Shown: positions 25,252-34,659, counted from the stretch's first letter. The stretch is DNA of 64,000 nt from Saccharicrinis aurantiacus (GCF_001660705.2 NZ_LYBV02000031.1:248001-312000), one strand, 5' to 3'. The notes: generated by a model not told the origin, from the letters alone. A program made the numbers and translations.

Positions 25252-26424
25252 TTATTTTAGTAATTCGTTCAGCTTCTCATCTAAAATTCTACCAAATAAG
25301 TCTTTTCCAATAATTTCTTGGTCTTTGCTTATTAAATAGTTTGCTGGTAAGCGTTGAATATTATAGGTGCGAGCAGGGCGCGATGCAGTGTATTGTAAAT
25401 CACTAACGTTTATCCAAGGTAAAGCATCTTTTTCAATGGCTTCTTCCCACAATATTTTACTTCTATCAAGTGAAACTTGATAAACCACAAAACCTTTGGA
25501 TTTATACTTATCGTATATCTTTTTTAAACGTAGATTCTCTTTTCTTGATTCTGCATCCCATGAGGCCCAAAATGATACCAATACCATTTTCCCTTTAAGG
25601 TCAGACAGACGGTGTTCTTTTCCATCCAGATCCTTCTCGTTAATGTCTGGTATGTTTTGTGGGGCTTCGTTAAATAGTTTTGCTTGCGTAGCGGCTGCCC
25701 TTTGCTCCTTTTTAATGGTTAAAACAAAATTGGTAAGTTGTTTTACTCTTGGCGACTCAGGATATAATAAACCTAAGCTTGTTGCAACTGCTGAAAATAT
25801 ATTTTGATCCTTTTTGTCATAAGGATTTAATATTAATGAGGTTTCATTTAAGCGTTGAAATATAGCGTAGTAACTTGCAAAAGAACGAGGATTAGTCATT
25901 ACAAAATCATAAATAAACTGTTTTTGCTGTGTTACTAGTTTCTCAATATCTTCAATAAGCGCTTTTCTTTTCTCTACATCATCTTTATCAGTAGCATTAT
26001 ATACGTTTGATAAGCTATCTAAACCACTAGTAGTTAAATCTAACTTTCGGTTTAAGGTTTTTACATACGATGATCCCATTGAATTTTTAACCGAGTAATC
26101 GCTCACAAATGAATCCATTTCAGCCTCAATACCGATGTTCTCAGTTGTATCTCCTAATAAAGTAATGAAATTTTTGTCGTCTAACTTTAACAAAAAGAAT
26201 GATGGATATTCAAGTCGAGGAAGTGAGAACTTAAATTGTCCTTTTTTATTTATCTCAATAGAATCTACTGTTGATGTTCCATCAAGGTTTAATTCCTCTA
26301 GGTAAATTGTTTTATTAGCGGCATCAGTTATTTTTCCTTCTATCACGAAGGTGTTATTGTTTGAGCACGAGAATAAAAATAGGATAGAAGAGAATATTAT
26401 AGTGGCTTTAAGAAAATTCATCAT
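25252..26424 (-). CDS. TlpA-like lipoprotein without the redox CXXC motif
   Basis: 390 residues. Lipoprotein signal MMNFLKATIIFSSILFLFSC, then a DUF4369-type beta domain (FVIEGKITDAANKTIYLEEL, about 25-120), a helical linker, and a C-terminal thioredoxin fold (about 260-390) with VLVSFWASWDAESRKEN and the cis-Pro loop RLPANYLI. In active TlpA/ResA proteins the second Trp is followed by C-x-x-C; here it reads D-A-E-S, so no dithiol chemistry is possible. A binding or regulatory role is inferred. The next gene upstream is a paralogue with the same loss. Confidence 0.82.
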   Translation of the reverse strand: MMNFLKATIIFSSILFLFSCSNNNTFVIEGKITDAANKTIYLEELNLDGTSTVDSIEINKKGQFKFSLPRLEYPSFFLLKLDDKNFITLLGDTTENIGIEAEMDSFVSDYSVKNSMGSSYVKTLNRKLDLTTSGLDSLSNVYNATDKDDVEKRKALIEDIEKLVTQQKQFIYDFVMTNPRSFASYYAIFQRLNETSLILNPYDKKDQNIFSAVATSLGLLYPESPRVKQLTNFVLTIKKEQRAAATQAKLFNEAPQNIPDINEKDLDGKEHRLSDLKGKMVLVSFWASWDAESRKENLRLKKIYDKYKSKGFVVYQVSLDRSKILWEEAIEKDALPWINVSDLQYTASRPARTYNIQRLPANYLISKDQEIIGKDLFGRILDEKLNELLK

Positions 26425-26511
26425 ATTTTTTAGTGTGTTATTTTGTCGGATTCTAATTTTTCAAAATTTGTCAAATATATTAATATTTTTTCAAGTGCTT
26501 CTATATAAAAG

Positions 26512-27687
26512 TTATTGAACTTGCTTGTTTAGGTATTCTTTTACCGTGATGTTTAGTTCAGTTCCCCATTTATCGCATAAAATGATGATTCCTTTATCAG
26601 TTACTAAAAAATTCTGAGGTAGTGATCGTACTCCCATATTTCTTAATTCGTTCGCCTTTGTTCCATTTTGATTTATTAAATGGTAGTATGGAATATTGAG
26701 TTTTTTCACTTCATTATTCCATGCTTCCTTATCTGTGTTGTAAGCTATCATTAATGTTTTTAAGCCAGAGTATCCATAGGTTCGCATTAAGGTTCTAATC
26801 TCTTCAAGTTTATTAATGCTGGCACTATTTTTATAATCCCAAAGTACAATGTGAATTAGCTTCCCATTTATATCATTAATATCAAATGGGTCATCCCAAT
26901 ATGTTTGGGCTTTTATTTTTGGATATTTTGCTCCTGCACTATAACGTTCTTTTGCTTGTTTAAGTGCATATATTTGCAAAATATCTTTATCGTATTTATC
27001 GAAAATGGGTTTTAAATACGGAACGCTGATTAGTTCTTCTGCATTTTCAAAAAATAGTAATAAATCATCTTCTAAAGTGTATAAAGATATATTTCCATGT
27101 TTTTGTTGCAGTGCCCAATATTTAGTGATTAAAGAATTAGAGTTATCTAATATTTTCTCCGTTTTCGATCGATAAACTTTTATTACGCTGTCTTTTTTAT
27201 TCTCGATTCTCTTTAAAATGGAGTCATTTTGGATTTTTCCAACTTGATTGTGTAGTTCTTTGGTAACTAAATCGATATCTTCAGCGAATAGTTTTTCATT
27301 ATATTCGATACTCCATAATTCGTTGTGAAGTGACGAATTAATACTGGTTACAGTTTTAGCAACGTCTTCAGTATTGAATCGAAGCTCAATATAATCGCTT
27401 GGTTCTAGAAATAAATTGATATGATTTGCAGAATCTACTTGTAAAAAGTAAAAGCCAGGATCTTTTATCAAACCTTTTTCAATGCTAAAAGTTCCATCAA
27501 TTGCAATTTGAAAAGAATCAATTAATTCAGGTTTAATCGTATTATTATAAAGTTTAATAATTCTATTCTGATGATTCTGTACAATCCCATGTAAAAGTGG
27601 TGTTTCGGTAGTAACTACCTCGTTACACGAAATAACAGTAAACGATACAATGATGAATAAAATGAATTGATGCCACTTGGTTTGCAT
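26512..27687 (-). CDS. TlpA-like lipoprotein paralogue, also lacking CXXC
   Basis: The frame is open to 27789, but the ATG at 27687 opens a lipoprotein signal (MQTKWHQFILFIIVSF, Cys in VISCNEV) and avoids overlap with the upstream gene, so I use it; 391 residues. N-terminal DUF4369-like domain (LHGIVQNHQNRIIKLYNN), helical middle, and a C-terminal thioredoxin-like fold with HIVLWDYKNSASINKL where CXXC should be and cis-Pro SLPQNFLVTDKG. Probably the product of a duplication with the neighbouring gene, strongly diverged. Outer membrane or periplasmic location is inferred from the signal. Confidence 0.72.
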   Translation of the reverse strand: MQTKWHQFILFIIVSFTVISCNEVVTTETPLLHGIVQNHQNRIIKLYNNTIKPELIDSFQIAIDGTFSIEKGLIKDPGFYFLQVDSANHINLFLEPSDYIELRFNTEDVAKTVTSINSSLHNELWSIEYNEKLFAEDIDLVTKELHNQVGKIQNDSILKRIENKKDSVIKVYRSKTEKILDNSNSLITKYWALQQKHGNISLYTLEDDLLLFFENAEELISVPYLKPIFDKYDKDILQIYALKQAKERYSAGAKYPKIKAQTYWDDPFDINDINGKLIHIVLWDYKNSASINKLEEIRTLMRTYGYSGLKTLMIAYNTDKEAWNNEVKKLNIPYYHLINQNGTKANELRNMGVRSLPQNFLVTDKGIIILCDKWGTELNITVKEYLNKQVQ

Positions 27688-27697
27688 AACTATTAAC

Positions 27698-28768
27698 CTA
27701 TTTGCAAAGTTGTTTAATGATTGATGTATGTTGAGGTGCGATCTTAATAAGAGCATCTTCAGAAGCCATTTCAAAATCGCTAAAATCAAAGCCCGGAGCT
27801 ACTGCACAACTTACTAGGCTGTATCCGAAACTCCCTTTTATTGTTGCCGCAAACCAAAGGTTGGGTTCTACCGTGAATTGTAATACCCCATTTTCGGAAT
27901 CAGATACCTCTACTGCAGTATAATTTGCCTTTGAGTTAATTGTATGGATTATTATAGGCTGCCCCTGATGGAAATACCAAACTTCGGGAGACTTAATTTT
28001 ATGAAAGCCTGAAAATTGATTTCCTTCTAATAAATAATAGATTGACGTTAGCGCATTTCTGGCTCCATTAAACGCTGTTGGTAATCCTTCTTGCTTAAGT
28101 AGCATATCAGATCTATAGGTTTCGCAAAACCATCCACCTTCAGGGTGAGCTTTAAGATCGAGATTATTAATAATCTGCTCTGTTCTGCAACCAATATATG
28201 TTGAAGGAACATCTATCGGATTATCATCAACATATTTTTGAAGTATAGCTTGTGCTTCTGCTAATTTTTCTTCCCAATGTTTTATTGAGTTCTCACCAAT
28301 AATATCTGTAACACATTTAATTCCTATAAAAGGTAGTTTGTGCGATTTACAGACTCTTGCAACAGCAAACGATTCCATATCAAAAACATCGCCAGTGCCA
28401 TCTGCTTCGGTTAAAAATGCATCACCAGTATTGCAAGTACTATCAAACTTCCAATTGTCAAATAATCCAATCGTATCTAGCTCAGCACTAAAGTCTTCTT
28501 TGCAAGGAACGCCAAAAGCTTGTAGTTTTTCCATATCTCTATCCACAAATGTTTTGCACAAATGAACGGAGCCTATCTTATATTGAAGCGTACCAGCGGT
28601 ACCTATGTTTAAAACTAAATCGGGTTTATAGCAAGCTATCGCTTTTTCAACTGCAATGGCTGCCGAAACTTTGCCAACGCCTGTAATACAATAATTGAAA
28701 CTACAATTAGGCATGTTTACGCTAACTCTTTCCTCTTTTACTGCGTAAACAATTAGAATATTTAACAT
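27698..28768 (-). CDS. Fusion of an MTA/SAH-type nucleosidase domain with a DUF985 cupin
   Basis: 356 residues. Residues 1-185 have the purine nucleosidase/phosphorylase fold: ITGVGKVSAAIAVEKAI, LVLNIGTAGTLQ, the substrate-binding FDMESFAVARVC, and the catalytic Asp region KCVTDIIG. Residues 190-356 are a DUF985 cupin: LKAHPEGGWFCETYRSD, ALTSIYYLLEGNQFSGFHKI, EVWYFHQGQPIIIH and YSLVSCAVAPGFDFSDFE. Nucleosidases of this group release adenine or hypoxanthine from nucleosides; DUF985 proteins are cupins of uncertain reaction. The joining suggests successive steps or sensing of the product; this is inference. Divergent from the methyltransferase gene. Confidence 0.8.
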   Translation of the reverse strand: MLNILIVYAVKEERVSVNMPNCSFNYCITGVGKVSAAIAVEKAIACYKPDLVLNIGTAGTLQYKIGSVHLCKTFVDRDMEKLQAFGVPCKEDFSAELDTIGLFDNWKFDSTCNTGDAFLTEADGTGDVFDMESFAVARVCKSHKLPFIGIKCVTDIIGENSIKHWEEKLAEAQAILQKYVDDNPIDVPSTYIGCRTEQIINNLDLKAHPEGGWFCETYRSDMLLKQEGLPTAFNGARNALTSIYYLLEGNQFSGFHKIKSPEVWYFHQGQPIIIHTINSKANYTAVEVSDSENGVLQFTVEPNLWFAATIKGSFGYSLVSCAVAPGFDFSDFEMASEDALIKIAPQHTSIIKQLCK

Positions 28769-28891
28769 ATACTTGTTTTATTTGCTATTTAGGTGGTAAA
28801 AGTAAGTAATAATCTTTTAATGATTAAGCTATACCCCATTATCTTGAATTAACTTTTAATTAATAGTATTTAAATCAATAAAACCATTAAT

Positions 28892-29629
28892 ATGAATTTA
28901 TTAGCAGTGCTAAATATTATCATTCTTAATATAGTTGTGCTTTTGGCATTGAGTTACTTCTGGAGTCATTGGACTTACAAGTTATTTAAGCCGTGGCAAT
29001 GGCTTGAGGATGTAAAGAATAAGGTTGTAAATAAAAAAGTAATTAAATTAGAACGAAGCTTTAAGGATAAGAATAGGTTTTATTCTTTTTGGTTTCAGCT
29101 ACGCCAAATTGAACAAAACAATATTATTGGTTCTTTAGCAGAAGTAGGCGTTTTTAAGGGAGAAACAGCAAAGCTGATGCATAATATTTTTCCTGATAGA
29201 AAATTGTATCTATTTGATAGTTTTTCTGGGTTTCCAAAGCAAGTTATAAAAGAAGATTGTGATGGTACCATTCGTCCACAAACGGTTAACTTCTCTAACA
29301 CAAGTAAAGAGAAAGTACTTACTTATATTAATGGAAATGAAAATATTATAGTTAAAGAAGGAATCTTTCCGGATACCGCAGTTGACTTAGATGATGAATC
29401 TTATGCCTTTGTACATCTTGATGCTGATTTGTTCCAATCCACTTATGATGGATTTAAATATTTTTATCCAAAACTAGTGGCTGGAGGAATGATTTTGGTG
29501 CATGATTACAATCATAATTGGGAAGGTGTGAAGAAAGCCGTAGATTTATTTGAAAAAGAAGTGCCTGAGCAATTTATTGCTTTAAATGATATGTATGGAT
29601 CAATGATTTTGGTAAAAAATAAAACCTAG
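28892..29629 (+). CDS. TylF/MycF-type methyltransferase with N-terminal membrane anchor
   Basis: 245 residues. A membrane segment (about 3-25) precedes a SAM methyltransferase core with AEVGVFKGETAKLMHNIFP, KLYLFDSFSGFPKQ, AFVHLDADLFQSTYDGF and GGMILVHDYNHNWEGV. This is the macrocin O-methyltransferase (TylF) family, Mg-dependent enzymes acting on sugar hydroxyls. The membrane anchor and neighbouring outer membrane patatin suggest a surface glycan or lipid substrate, but this is inferred. It is 3 bp from the next gene. Confidence 0.82.
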   Translation: MNLLAVLNIIILNIVVLLALSYFWSHWTYKLFKPWQWLEDVKNKVVNKKVIKLERSFKDKNRFYSFWFQLRQIEQNNIIGSLAEVGVFKGETAKLMHNIFPDRKLYLFDSFSGFPKQVIKEDCDGTIRPQTVNFSNTSKEKVLTYINGNENIIVKEGIFPDTAVDLDDESYAFVHLDADLFQSTYDGFKYFYPKLVAGGMILVHDYNHNWEGVKKAVDLFEKEVPEQFIALNDMYGSMILVKNKT

Positions 29630-29632
29630 AGT

Positions 29633-31918
29633 ATGAAAAAAAGGATATGCCTAATTGTTGCTATTTTTCTGATTGTTACTTATTCGAGAGCACAGGATAC
29701 CACACATTATACAACGAAACCAAAAGTGGGTTTGGTTTTAAGTGGAGGTGGAGCTAAAGGGATTGCTCATATAGGTGTTCTTAAGGTTCTTGAAGAGGTT
29801 GGAATTAAACCTGATTATATCACAGGAACCAGTATGGGAAGTATAATGGGTGGTTTATATTCAATTGGATATAGCGCTTATGAACTCGACTCTTTAGTAA
29901 GGGTTATTGATTGGAATCAGATGCTTTCAGATAAAATACCACTTAGTATGGTAGTTCCTGTGGAGAAGCACGATTATAATAGATTCTTACTTACCTTTCC
30001 ACTTGAATTAACAGGACCGAAGCTACCTGATGGACTAATAAGCGGGCAAGGTATAGCGGAAGAAATGAATCATTTAACCTGGCGTGTCGCTCATTTAGAT
30101 AGTTTTGATGATTATCCTATACCATTTCGCTGTGTTTCATCAGATCTCATATCGGGTAAACCACATGTTTTTGATTCTGGTAGTCTGTCAACAGCCATGA
30201 GAGCGAGTATGGCAATACCCTCTGTTTTTTCTCCGGTTCGAATCGATTCGATGCTTTTGGTTGACGGGGGCGTATTAGACAACTTGCCTGTTGGTGTTTG
30301 TAAAGATCTAGGTGCCGATATCATTATTTCAGTAAATGTTGGTTTCGAAGATAAACCGAAGGCCGAAGATTTTAGAACTATTACTGATATTATGATGGGA
30401 GCCGCCATGATTAGTAGTAGTCAAGAGGTGGATAGATCCTTGGCTGAAACAGATATACTGATTACCCCATCCTTAACCGGATATACTGCCGGTAGTTTTA
30501 CTTCAGGTCCGGAGATTATCGACCTTGGAGAGCAAGGGGCAAGAAGAATGATTGATGAGCTTAAAGAATTAGCAGTTTATTTAAATCAGTTTCCTGAAAC
30601 AGATGCGAGTGCAGATGTGCAGTCAAATAAGAAAGTTGAAAAATTATACATATCTAAAATTAAGCTTGATAGTTTACAAACCTTAGACAAGAAGTTTGTT
30701 TATGGTAAATTTGGGCTCGAAGAAGATAGAAGCTACTCTAAAAAAGAAATAAATGAAGGCTTGCACCGCTTGATTGGAACTCGATACATCGATAATGTTG
30801 ATTATTCAATAGCACCGCTAGATTCGGGATATGCCTTAACCTTAAAACCTGCTGAGTCAAACAGGTCAAAGCTTAGTGTTGGAATCCATTACGATAATAA
30901 CCATAAGGCAGGCGCTACAGTAAGTGCTTCTTTTCGTAATTTATTATTGCAAGGATCTCACTTTAAAACTACGGTTGATATTTCGGAATATCCTAGGTTA
31001 GCCACTGATTTTTATGATTACATAGGAGTAAAGCAACAATATGGTATCTACGGAAAACTAAGATGGGAAAACACTAAAGTTCCTGTTTATTATGAAAATG
31101 GTACCGAAATTGGCAACTTCGTTAATACTTTCTTTGATGCGAGAGCAGGAATGTTTTTGTCTCCTGGAACAAGTGGTATTCTAAGCGTAGGTGGTTTTTA
31201 TAGAACAAACTTAGTGCATTTTGGAAAAGGATTACTGGATATTATTTCTGCTGATTTGGATAAGGTAGGGAATCGTTGGTGGGGGTTAAATTTAAGTTAT
31301 AATAAAAATACTTTGGACAAACAGTTTATGCCTAATAGAGGATCTTACCTGAACGTAAATGTAGATATGCCTCTCGATTTTGCAGAAGTTTATAAAGGAC
31401 CCGATTCGCTGAAACACGAGGTGGCTGAAATATATTATGTCCCTTATAATCATTATGTAAAAGCTTCTCTTGAATATAAACGCCATCTGCCTTTGAGTAA
31501 AAAGTTTAACTGGATTGTTGGTGGCTCAGCAGGTTGGTCATCAGCATCCTTACCGTTTTCAGATTTATCTTATGTAGGGGGTATAAGGTCTATAACACGT
31601 ACTAATGATGTGAGCTTTTACGGCTTAATGCCTCGCGAATTAATGACGAGTCAATATTTAATATTGTCTTCTGATATTCGCTATAATGTTTTGCCTAGTT
31701 TATATATTCACGGTGTAGTAAATATGCTCGATTCCTATAACGAACCTCATATTAGTTTATATTCGGATGCAGGTTCGTTGGAAGGAAAAGTATTTTTATG
31801 GGGTGGTGGTCTTAAAGTAAGTTACGAGTCTATTTTGGGTCCCATTGAAGTAGGGTATGGTATAAGTACGCTCCATAATGCCGCACGATGGTACGTTGCA
31901 GCAGGATTCCCTTTTTAA
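29633..31918 (+). CDS. Patatin-like phospholipase with outer membrane barrel (PlpD type)
   Basis: 761 residues. Signal peptide, then a patatin domain (about 33-310) with the oxyanion loop SGGGAKGIAHIGVL, nucleophile Ser in GTSMGSIMGG, and catalytic Asp in VDGGVLDNLPV. A POTRA-like segment (about 330-405) and a C-terminal beta-barrel related to BamA follow (to the final Phe of AAGFPF). This is the type Vd autotransporter layout of PlpD/FplA: an A1-type phospholipase attached to the outer membrane. Starts 3 bp after the methyltransferase gene, so in the same operon. Confidence 0.9.
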   Translation: MKKRICLIVAIFLIVTYSRAQDTTHYTTKPKVGLVLSGGGAKGIAHIGVLKVLEEVGIKPDYITGTSMGSIMGGLYSIGYSAYELDSLVRVIDWNQMLSDKIPLSMVVPVEKHDYNRFLLTFPLELTGPKLPDGLISGQGIAEEMNHLTWRVAHLDSFDDYPIPFRCVSSDLISGKPHVFDSGSLSTAMRASMAIPSVFSPVRIDSMLLVDGGVLDNLPVGVCKDLGADIIISVNVGFEDKPKAEDFRTITDIMMGAAMISSSQEVDRSLAETDILITPSLTGYTAGSFTSGPEIIDLGEQGARRMIDELKELAVYLNQFPETDASADVQSNKKVEKLYISKIKLDSLQTLDKKFVYGKFGLEEDRSYSKKEINEGLHRLIGTRYIDNVDYSIAPLDSGYALTLKPAESNRSKLSVGIHYDNNHKAGATVSASFRNLLLQGSHFKTTVDISEYPRLATDFYDYIGVKQQYGIYGKLRWENTKVPVYYENGTEIGNFVNTFFDARAGMFLSPGTSGILSVGGFYRTNLVHFGKGLLDIISADLDKVGNRWWGLNLSYNKNTLDKQFMPNRGSYLNVNVDMPLDFAEVYKGPDSLKHEVAEIYYVPYNHYVKASLEYKRHLPLSKKFNWIVGGSAGWSSASLPFSDLSYVGGIRSITRTNDVSFYGLMPRELMTSQYLILSSDIRYNVLPSLYIHGVVNMLDSYNEPHISLYSDAGSLEGKVFLWGGGLKVSYESILGPIEVGYGISTLHNAARWYVAAGFPF

Positions 31919-31993
31919 GTAACTAGTTAATTTTATCGTTTAGTGTTTGTTTTGCTAAAGGATACTATCTTTGAAATGAGTAATTAATAATAT

Positions 31994-32668
31994 ATGAAGA
32001 AGCAAATTGTTTTTTTTACAGGTGCAGGAATGAGTGCTGAGAGTGGTTTGGCTACCTTTAGGGATATGGGTGGTTTATGGGAGCAATACGAAATAACTGA
32101 TGTAGCAACGCCTGAAGCCTGGAGTAGAGACCAGCAATTGGTTCTCGATTTTTACAATCAGCGCCGTAAGCAGTTACTCGAATGTGAGCCTAACAATGGT
32201 CATCGCCTGATTGCTTCTTTAGAAACAGATTATGATGTGAAGATTGTAACTCAGAATGTAGACGACTTGCATGAGCGAGCCGGAAGTACGGATGTGTTGC
32301 ACCTGCATGGCGAGTTAATGAAAGTGAGAAGTACTAAAGACGAAAGCTTGGTAAAACAACTGGATGGTTGGGAATTGAAACAAGGAGATTTGTGCGAAAA
32401 AGGGAGTCAACTTCGACCGCATATTGTCTGGTTTGGTGAGGCAGTACCAGAAATGGATAATGCCATTCCTATTGTTCAAAGTGCCGATATATTTGTTGTT
32501 ATTGGCACATCCTTAAATGTATATCCTGCAGCTGGATTGGTTGATTTAGTAAAACCAGGGGCTAAAATATTTGTAATCGATCCTAATTCACCTACCGTAA
32601 ATAAATCTGTAACTAATATATCCGAAATTACCTCAAAAGGGATGGAAGAACTTTTGAAGTATTTATAA
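31994..32668 (+). CDS. NAD-dependent protein deacylase of the sirtuin family (class III-like)
   Basis: 224 residues. FFTGAGMSAESGLATFRDMGG is the NAD loop, TQNVDDLHERAG and the catalytic His in LHLHGEL (about residue 105) follow, then RPHIVWFGEAVP. Tyr54 and Arg57 (YNQRR) occupy the places that in SIRT5/CobB bind succinyl or malonyl groups, so lysine desuccinylation is likely. Only one Cys (GDLCEKGSQ) lies where the four zinc ligands should be, so the structural zinc is probably missing. Not clearly in an operon with the preceding gene (75 bp gap). Confidence 0.9.
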   Translation: MKKQIVFFTGAGMSAESGLATFRDMGGLWEQYEITDVATPEAWSRDQQLVLDFYNQRRKQLLECEPNNGHRLIASLETDYDVKIVTQNVDDLHERAGSTDVLHLHGELMKVRSTKDESLVKQLDGWELKQGDLCEKGSQLRPHIVWFGEAVPEMDNAIPIVQSADIFVVIGTSLNVYPAAGLVDLVKPGAKIFVIDPNSPTVNKSVTNISEITSKGMEELLKYL

Positions 32669-32683
32669 GTTAAAATCAAATCT

Positions 32684-33331
32684 ATGAAAAAAATTATATG
32701 TGTTGTCCTAGTAATTGTTTGTATAAGTTTTGCGAAATCAAACGCACAAGATTTTAGAGCCGGAATACTTGGAGGTGCCGTATTTAGTCAGATAGACGGG
32801 GATAATTATGCAGGTTTTAATAAGCCTGGTTTCGCATTAGGAATGTATGCTGCACGACAAATAAATACGCACTGGTTGGCTCAGTTCGAAATACTTTACA
32901 CCCAAAAGGGGGCTAAAAATGATCCAAACACTGCTTCTCTAGGCACTTCAACAGAAATTTATAAAGCATCACTTGATTATATTGAAATACCATTGTTTGC
33001 CCGTTATTATCTAAATAAATTTTCTTTTGATGCCGGTGTTAGTTATGGTGTTCTAGTACGTTCAAAAGAAGAAGATCAATATGGAGAGATTGACGCAAAC
33101 CCTTTTGAAGATCATGAATGGGCCACTCTCATTGGGGTGAATTATCAGATAAACTCTCGTTTATACGCAAGTGTGAGATGGGCTTATTCAATAACCCGTA
33201 TAAGAAAAGCTTATGAGGGCGAGTACGATTGGCAGCCACATCCAATTTGGGGTAATAAATTTGGTCAGTATAACCACAATGTTTCTGTTATGCTACACTA
33301 TCAGTTTGAGAAGTTGTTTGCATCTAATTAG
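32684..33331 (+). CDS. Outer membrane beta-barrel protein (porin/PorT family)
   Basis: 215 residues with a signal peptide ending KSNAQ. Body of alternating strands (GILGGAVFSQIDGD, WLAQFEILYTQKGAK, YIEIPLFARYYL, LYASVRWAYSITRI) ending in VSVMLHYQFEK, as in the 8-strand barrels of Bacteroidota annotated porin family or PorT. PorT proper is a T9SS part, but this family is large and the role here is not known. 15 bp after the sirtuin gene; tail to tail with comF (4 bp apart). Confidence 0.8.
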   Translation: MKKIICVVLVIVCISFAKSNAQDFRAGILGGAVFSQIDGDNYAGFNKPGFALGMYAARQINTHWLAQFEILYTQKGAKNDPNTASLGTSTEIYKASLDYIEIPLFARYYLNKFSFDAGVSYGVLVRSKEEDQYGEIDANPFEDHEWATLIGVNYQINSRLYASVRWAYSITRIRKAYEGEYDWQPHPIWGNKFGQYNHNVSVMLHYQFEKLFASN

Positions 33332-33335
33332 TTAT

Positions 33336-34025
33336 TTATTTAGAAGAATAGGCCAAGGTAAGGATACTAACCTTTATGTCATCAGTGTTAGCAAGCGCAT
33401 TATAGCATGCTTCAATTGTTGCACCTGTGGTTAATACATCATCTATTAATAGTATGTGTTTGCCTTTTAATTTATGTTTATCGTTTATAGAGAACATCTC
33501 TTTAGATGATAAGTAGCGGCTAAACCTATTTTTTCGTGTTTGCGACTCTGTATTATGCGCTTTAACTAGTGTGGTATTGTCAATGGGTAAATTGGTTTTT
33601 TCCTGTATTCCCTTTGCAATCCATTCGCTTTGGTTGTATCCGCGTTTAAAAAGTTTTTTAGGGTGTAAGGGAACGGGTATCAAAATATCAATTCCTTTTA
33701 ACGAATGTGTTTCTTCTAATTCATCGGCAAATATATGCGCCAGTTCTTTCCCTAGCTCCTTTTCTCCTTTGTATTTGAGTGTATGTAACATTTGTTGTGT
33801 ACTATTCTCCTTAGCGTAAAATAAGAAGCAATGCACATGTTCAATATCAATTCTACCCCATAACGATTGCTCAGCAGGGTTTGTTTTTACCATGTTAAAA
33901 TAAGTGCGAGGTAACTTCTTATTACACTTGCCACATATGTAATTTTCGTGTTTATACAGTGAGTTGCTGCATAATTCGCAATTGTTTGGAAAGAATAGTT
34001 CAAAGAAACTTATTAAGAATTTCAT
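33336..34025 (-). CDS. ComF-family phosphoribosyltransferase-like protein
   Basis: 229 residues. N-terminal four-cysteine zinc motif (CELCSNSLYKHENYICGKC, about 16-36) and a C-terminal PRTase fold with HPKKLFKRGYNQSEWIAKGI and the PRPP loop ILLIDDVLTTGATIEACYNAL (about 190-210). ComF proteins take part in DNA uptake or processing of imported DNA in competent bacteria; in many species their enzymatic role is uncertain. Confidence 0.88.
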   Translation of the reverse strand: MKFLISFFELFFPNNCELCSNSLYKHENYICGKCNKKLPRTYFNMVKTNPAEQSLWGRIDIEHVHCFLFYAKENSTQQMLHTLKYKGEKELGKELAHIFADELEETHSLKGIDILIPVPLHPKKLFKRGYNQSEWIAKGIQEKTNLPIDNTTLVKAHNTESQTRKNRFSRYLSSKEMFSINDKHKLKGKHILLIDDVLTTGATIEACYNALANTDDIKVSILTLAYSSK

Positions 34026-34272
34026 TATGGGTTAAGGCTTTGTGTTGAAAATACTAAACATTTTTGTAAAGAACAATTGCTTATAACAAGATGCAATTCT
34101 GTGCTTTAATAGGAATTTTTTAAAAGTTCGTTTAATGTTTCTTCGAATAAAAACTGGTCGAGACTTGTAGTTGCTTCAATCGTAAAACTCATTTTTTTTC
34201 ATTTTTGAGATATTGATTTACGATTTAACTTATTTGTAAACTGGTTTTAACACACAGTTTACATTAGTGTTA

Positions 34273-34280
34273 TATGTTTG
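34273..34280 (+). promoter_or_regulatory. -7 element of the small exported protein gene
   Basis: TATGTTTG matches TAnnTTTG. It lies 31 bp before the ATG at 34312, which supports that start over an upstream in-frame codon at 34267. Confidence 0.55.
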
Positions 34281-34311
34281 TAGTGTTAATAATCTACAAA
34301 ACAATACTAAA

Positions 34312-34659
34312 ATGAAATCAAGTTTAATAATAACATTATTCGCAGCTGTATTAGTTCTTTCATCATTTAAAGGAGAAAAGAATGTTGACGCTGCCCCTGT
34401 TGCTGCCAATACTATCTCAGGTTCAATAATGGATAAGGAAACTGGAGAATTTCTTGCAGGAGTTGAAGTTGAACTTGAAGGTACTTCAAAGAAAGTATAT
34501 ACTGACTTTGATGGAAACTATTCTTTTTCAAATGTAAAAGATGGTGTATACAAAGTAAAAGCGCATTTAATTTCATATAAAGAAGAGTCTTTAACGAAAG
34601 TTGAGGTTGCTAATGCAAGTTCAAAAAAGATGGACATTAAATTAGATCAAGCTCACTAG
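34312..34659 (+). CDS. Small exported protein with a carboxypeptidase-regulatory-like domain
   Basis: 115 residues from the ATG at 34312: signal peptide (MKSSLIITLFAAVLVLSSF) and a single beta-sandwich with NTISGSIMDKETGEFLAGVEV, GTSKKVYTDFDGNYSFSNV and DGVYKVKAHLISYKEE. That is the CarboxypepD_reg-like fold usually found at the N-terminus of TonB-dependent receptors; here it stands alone. Binding partner unknown. Has its own promoter and a strong terminator. Confidence 0.75.
   Translation: MKSSLIITLFAAVLVLSSFKGEKNVDAAPVAANTISGSIMDKETGEFLAGVEVELEGTSKKVYTDFDGNYSFSNVKDGVYKVKAHLISYKEESLTKVEVANASSKKMDIKLDQAH

Noticed and set aside
26512-27789. Longer 425-residue start for the second TlpA-like protein
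   Set aside because: It would overlap the nucleosidase-cupin gene by 92 bp and put the lipoprotein signal in the interior; the ATG at 27687 removes both problems.
34030-34260. Small RNA upstream of the small exported protein gene
   Set aside because: AT-rich with a few short inverted repeats but no terminator or clear promoter of its own.
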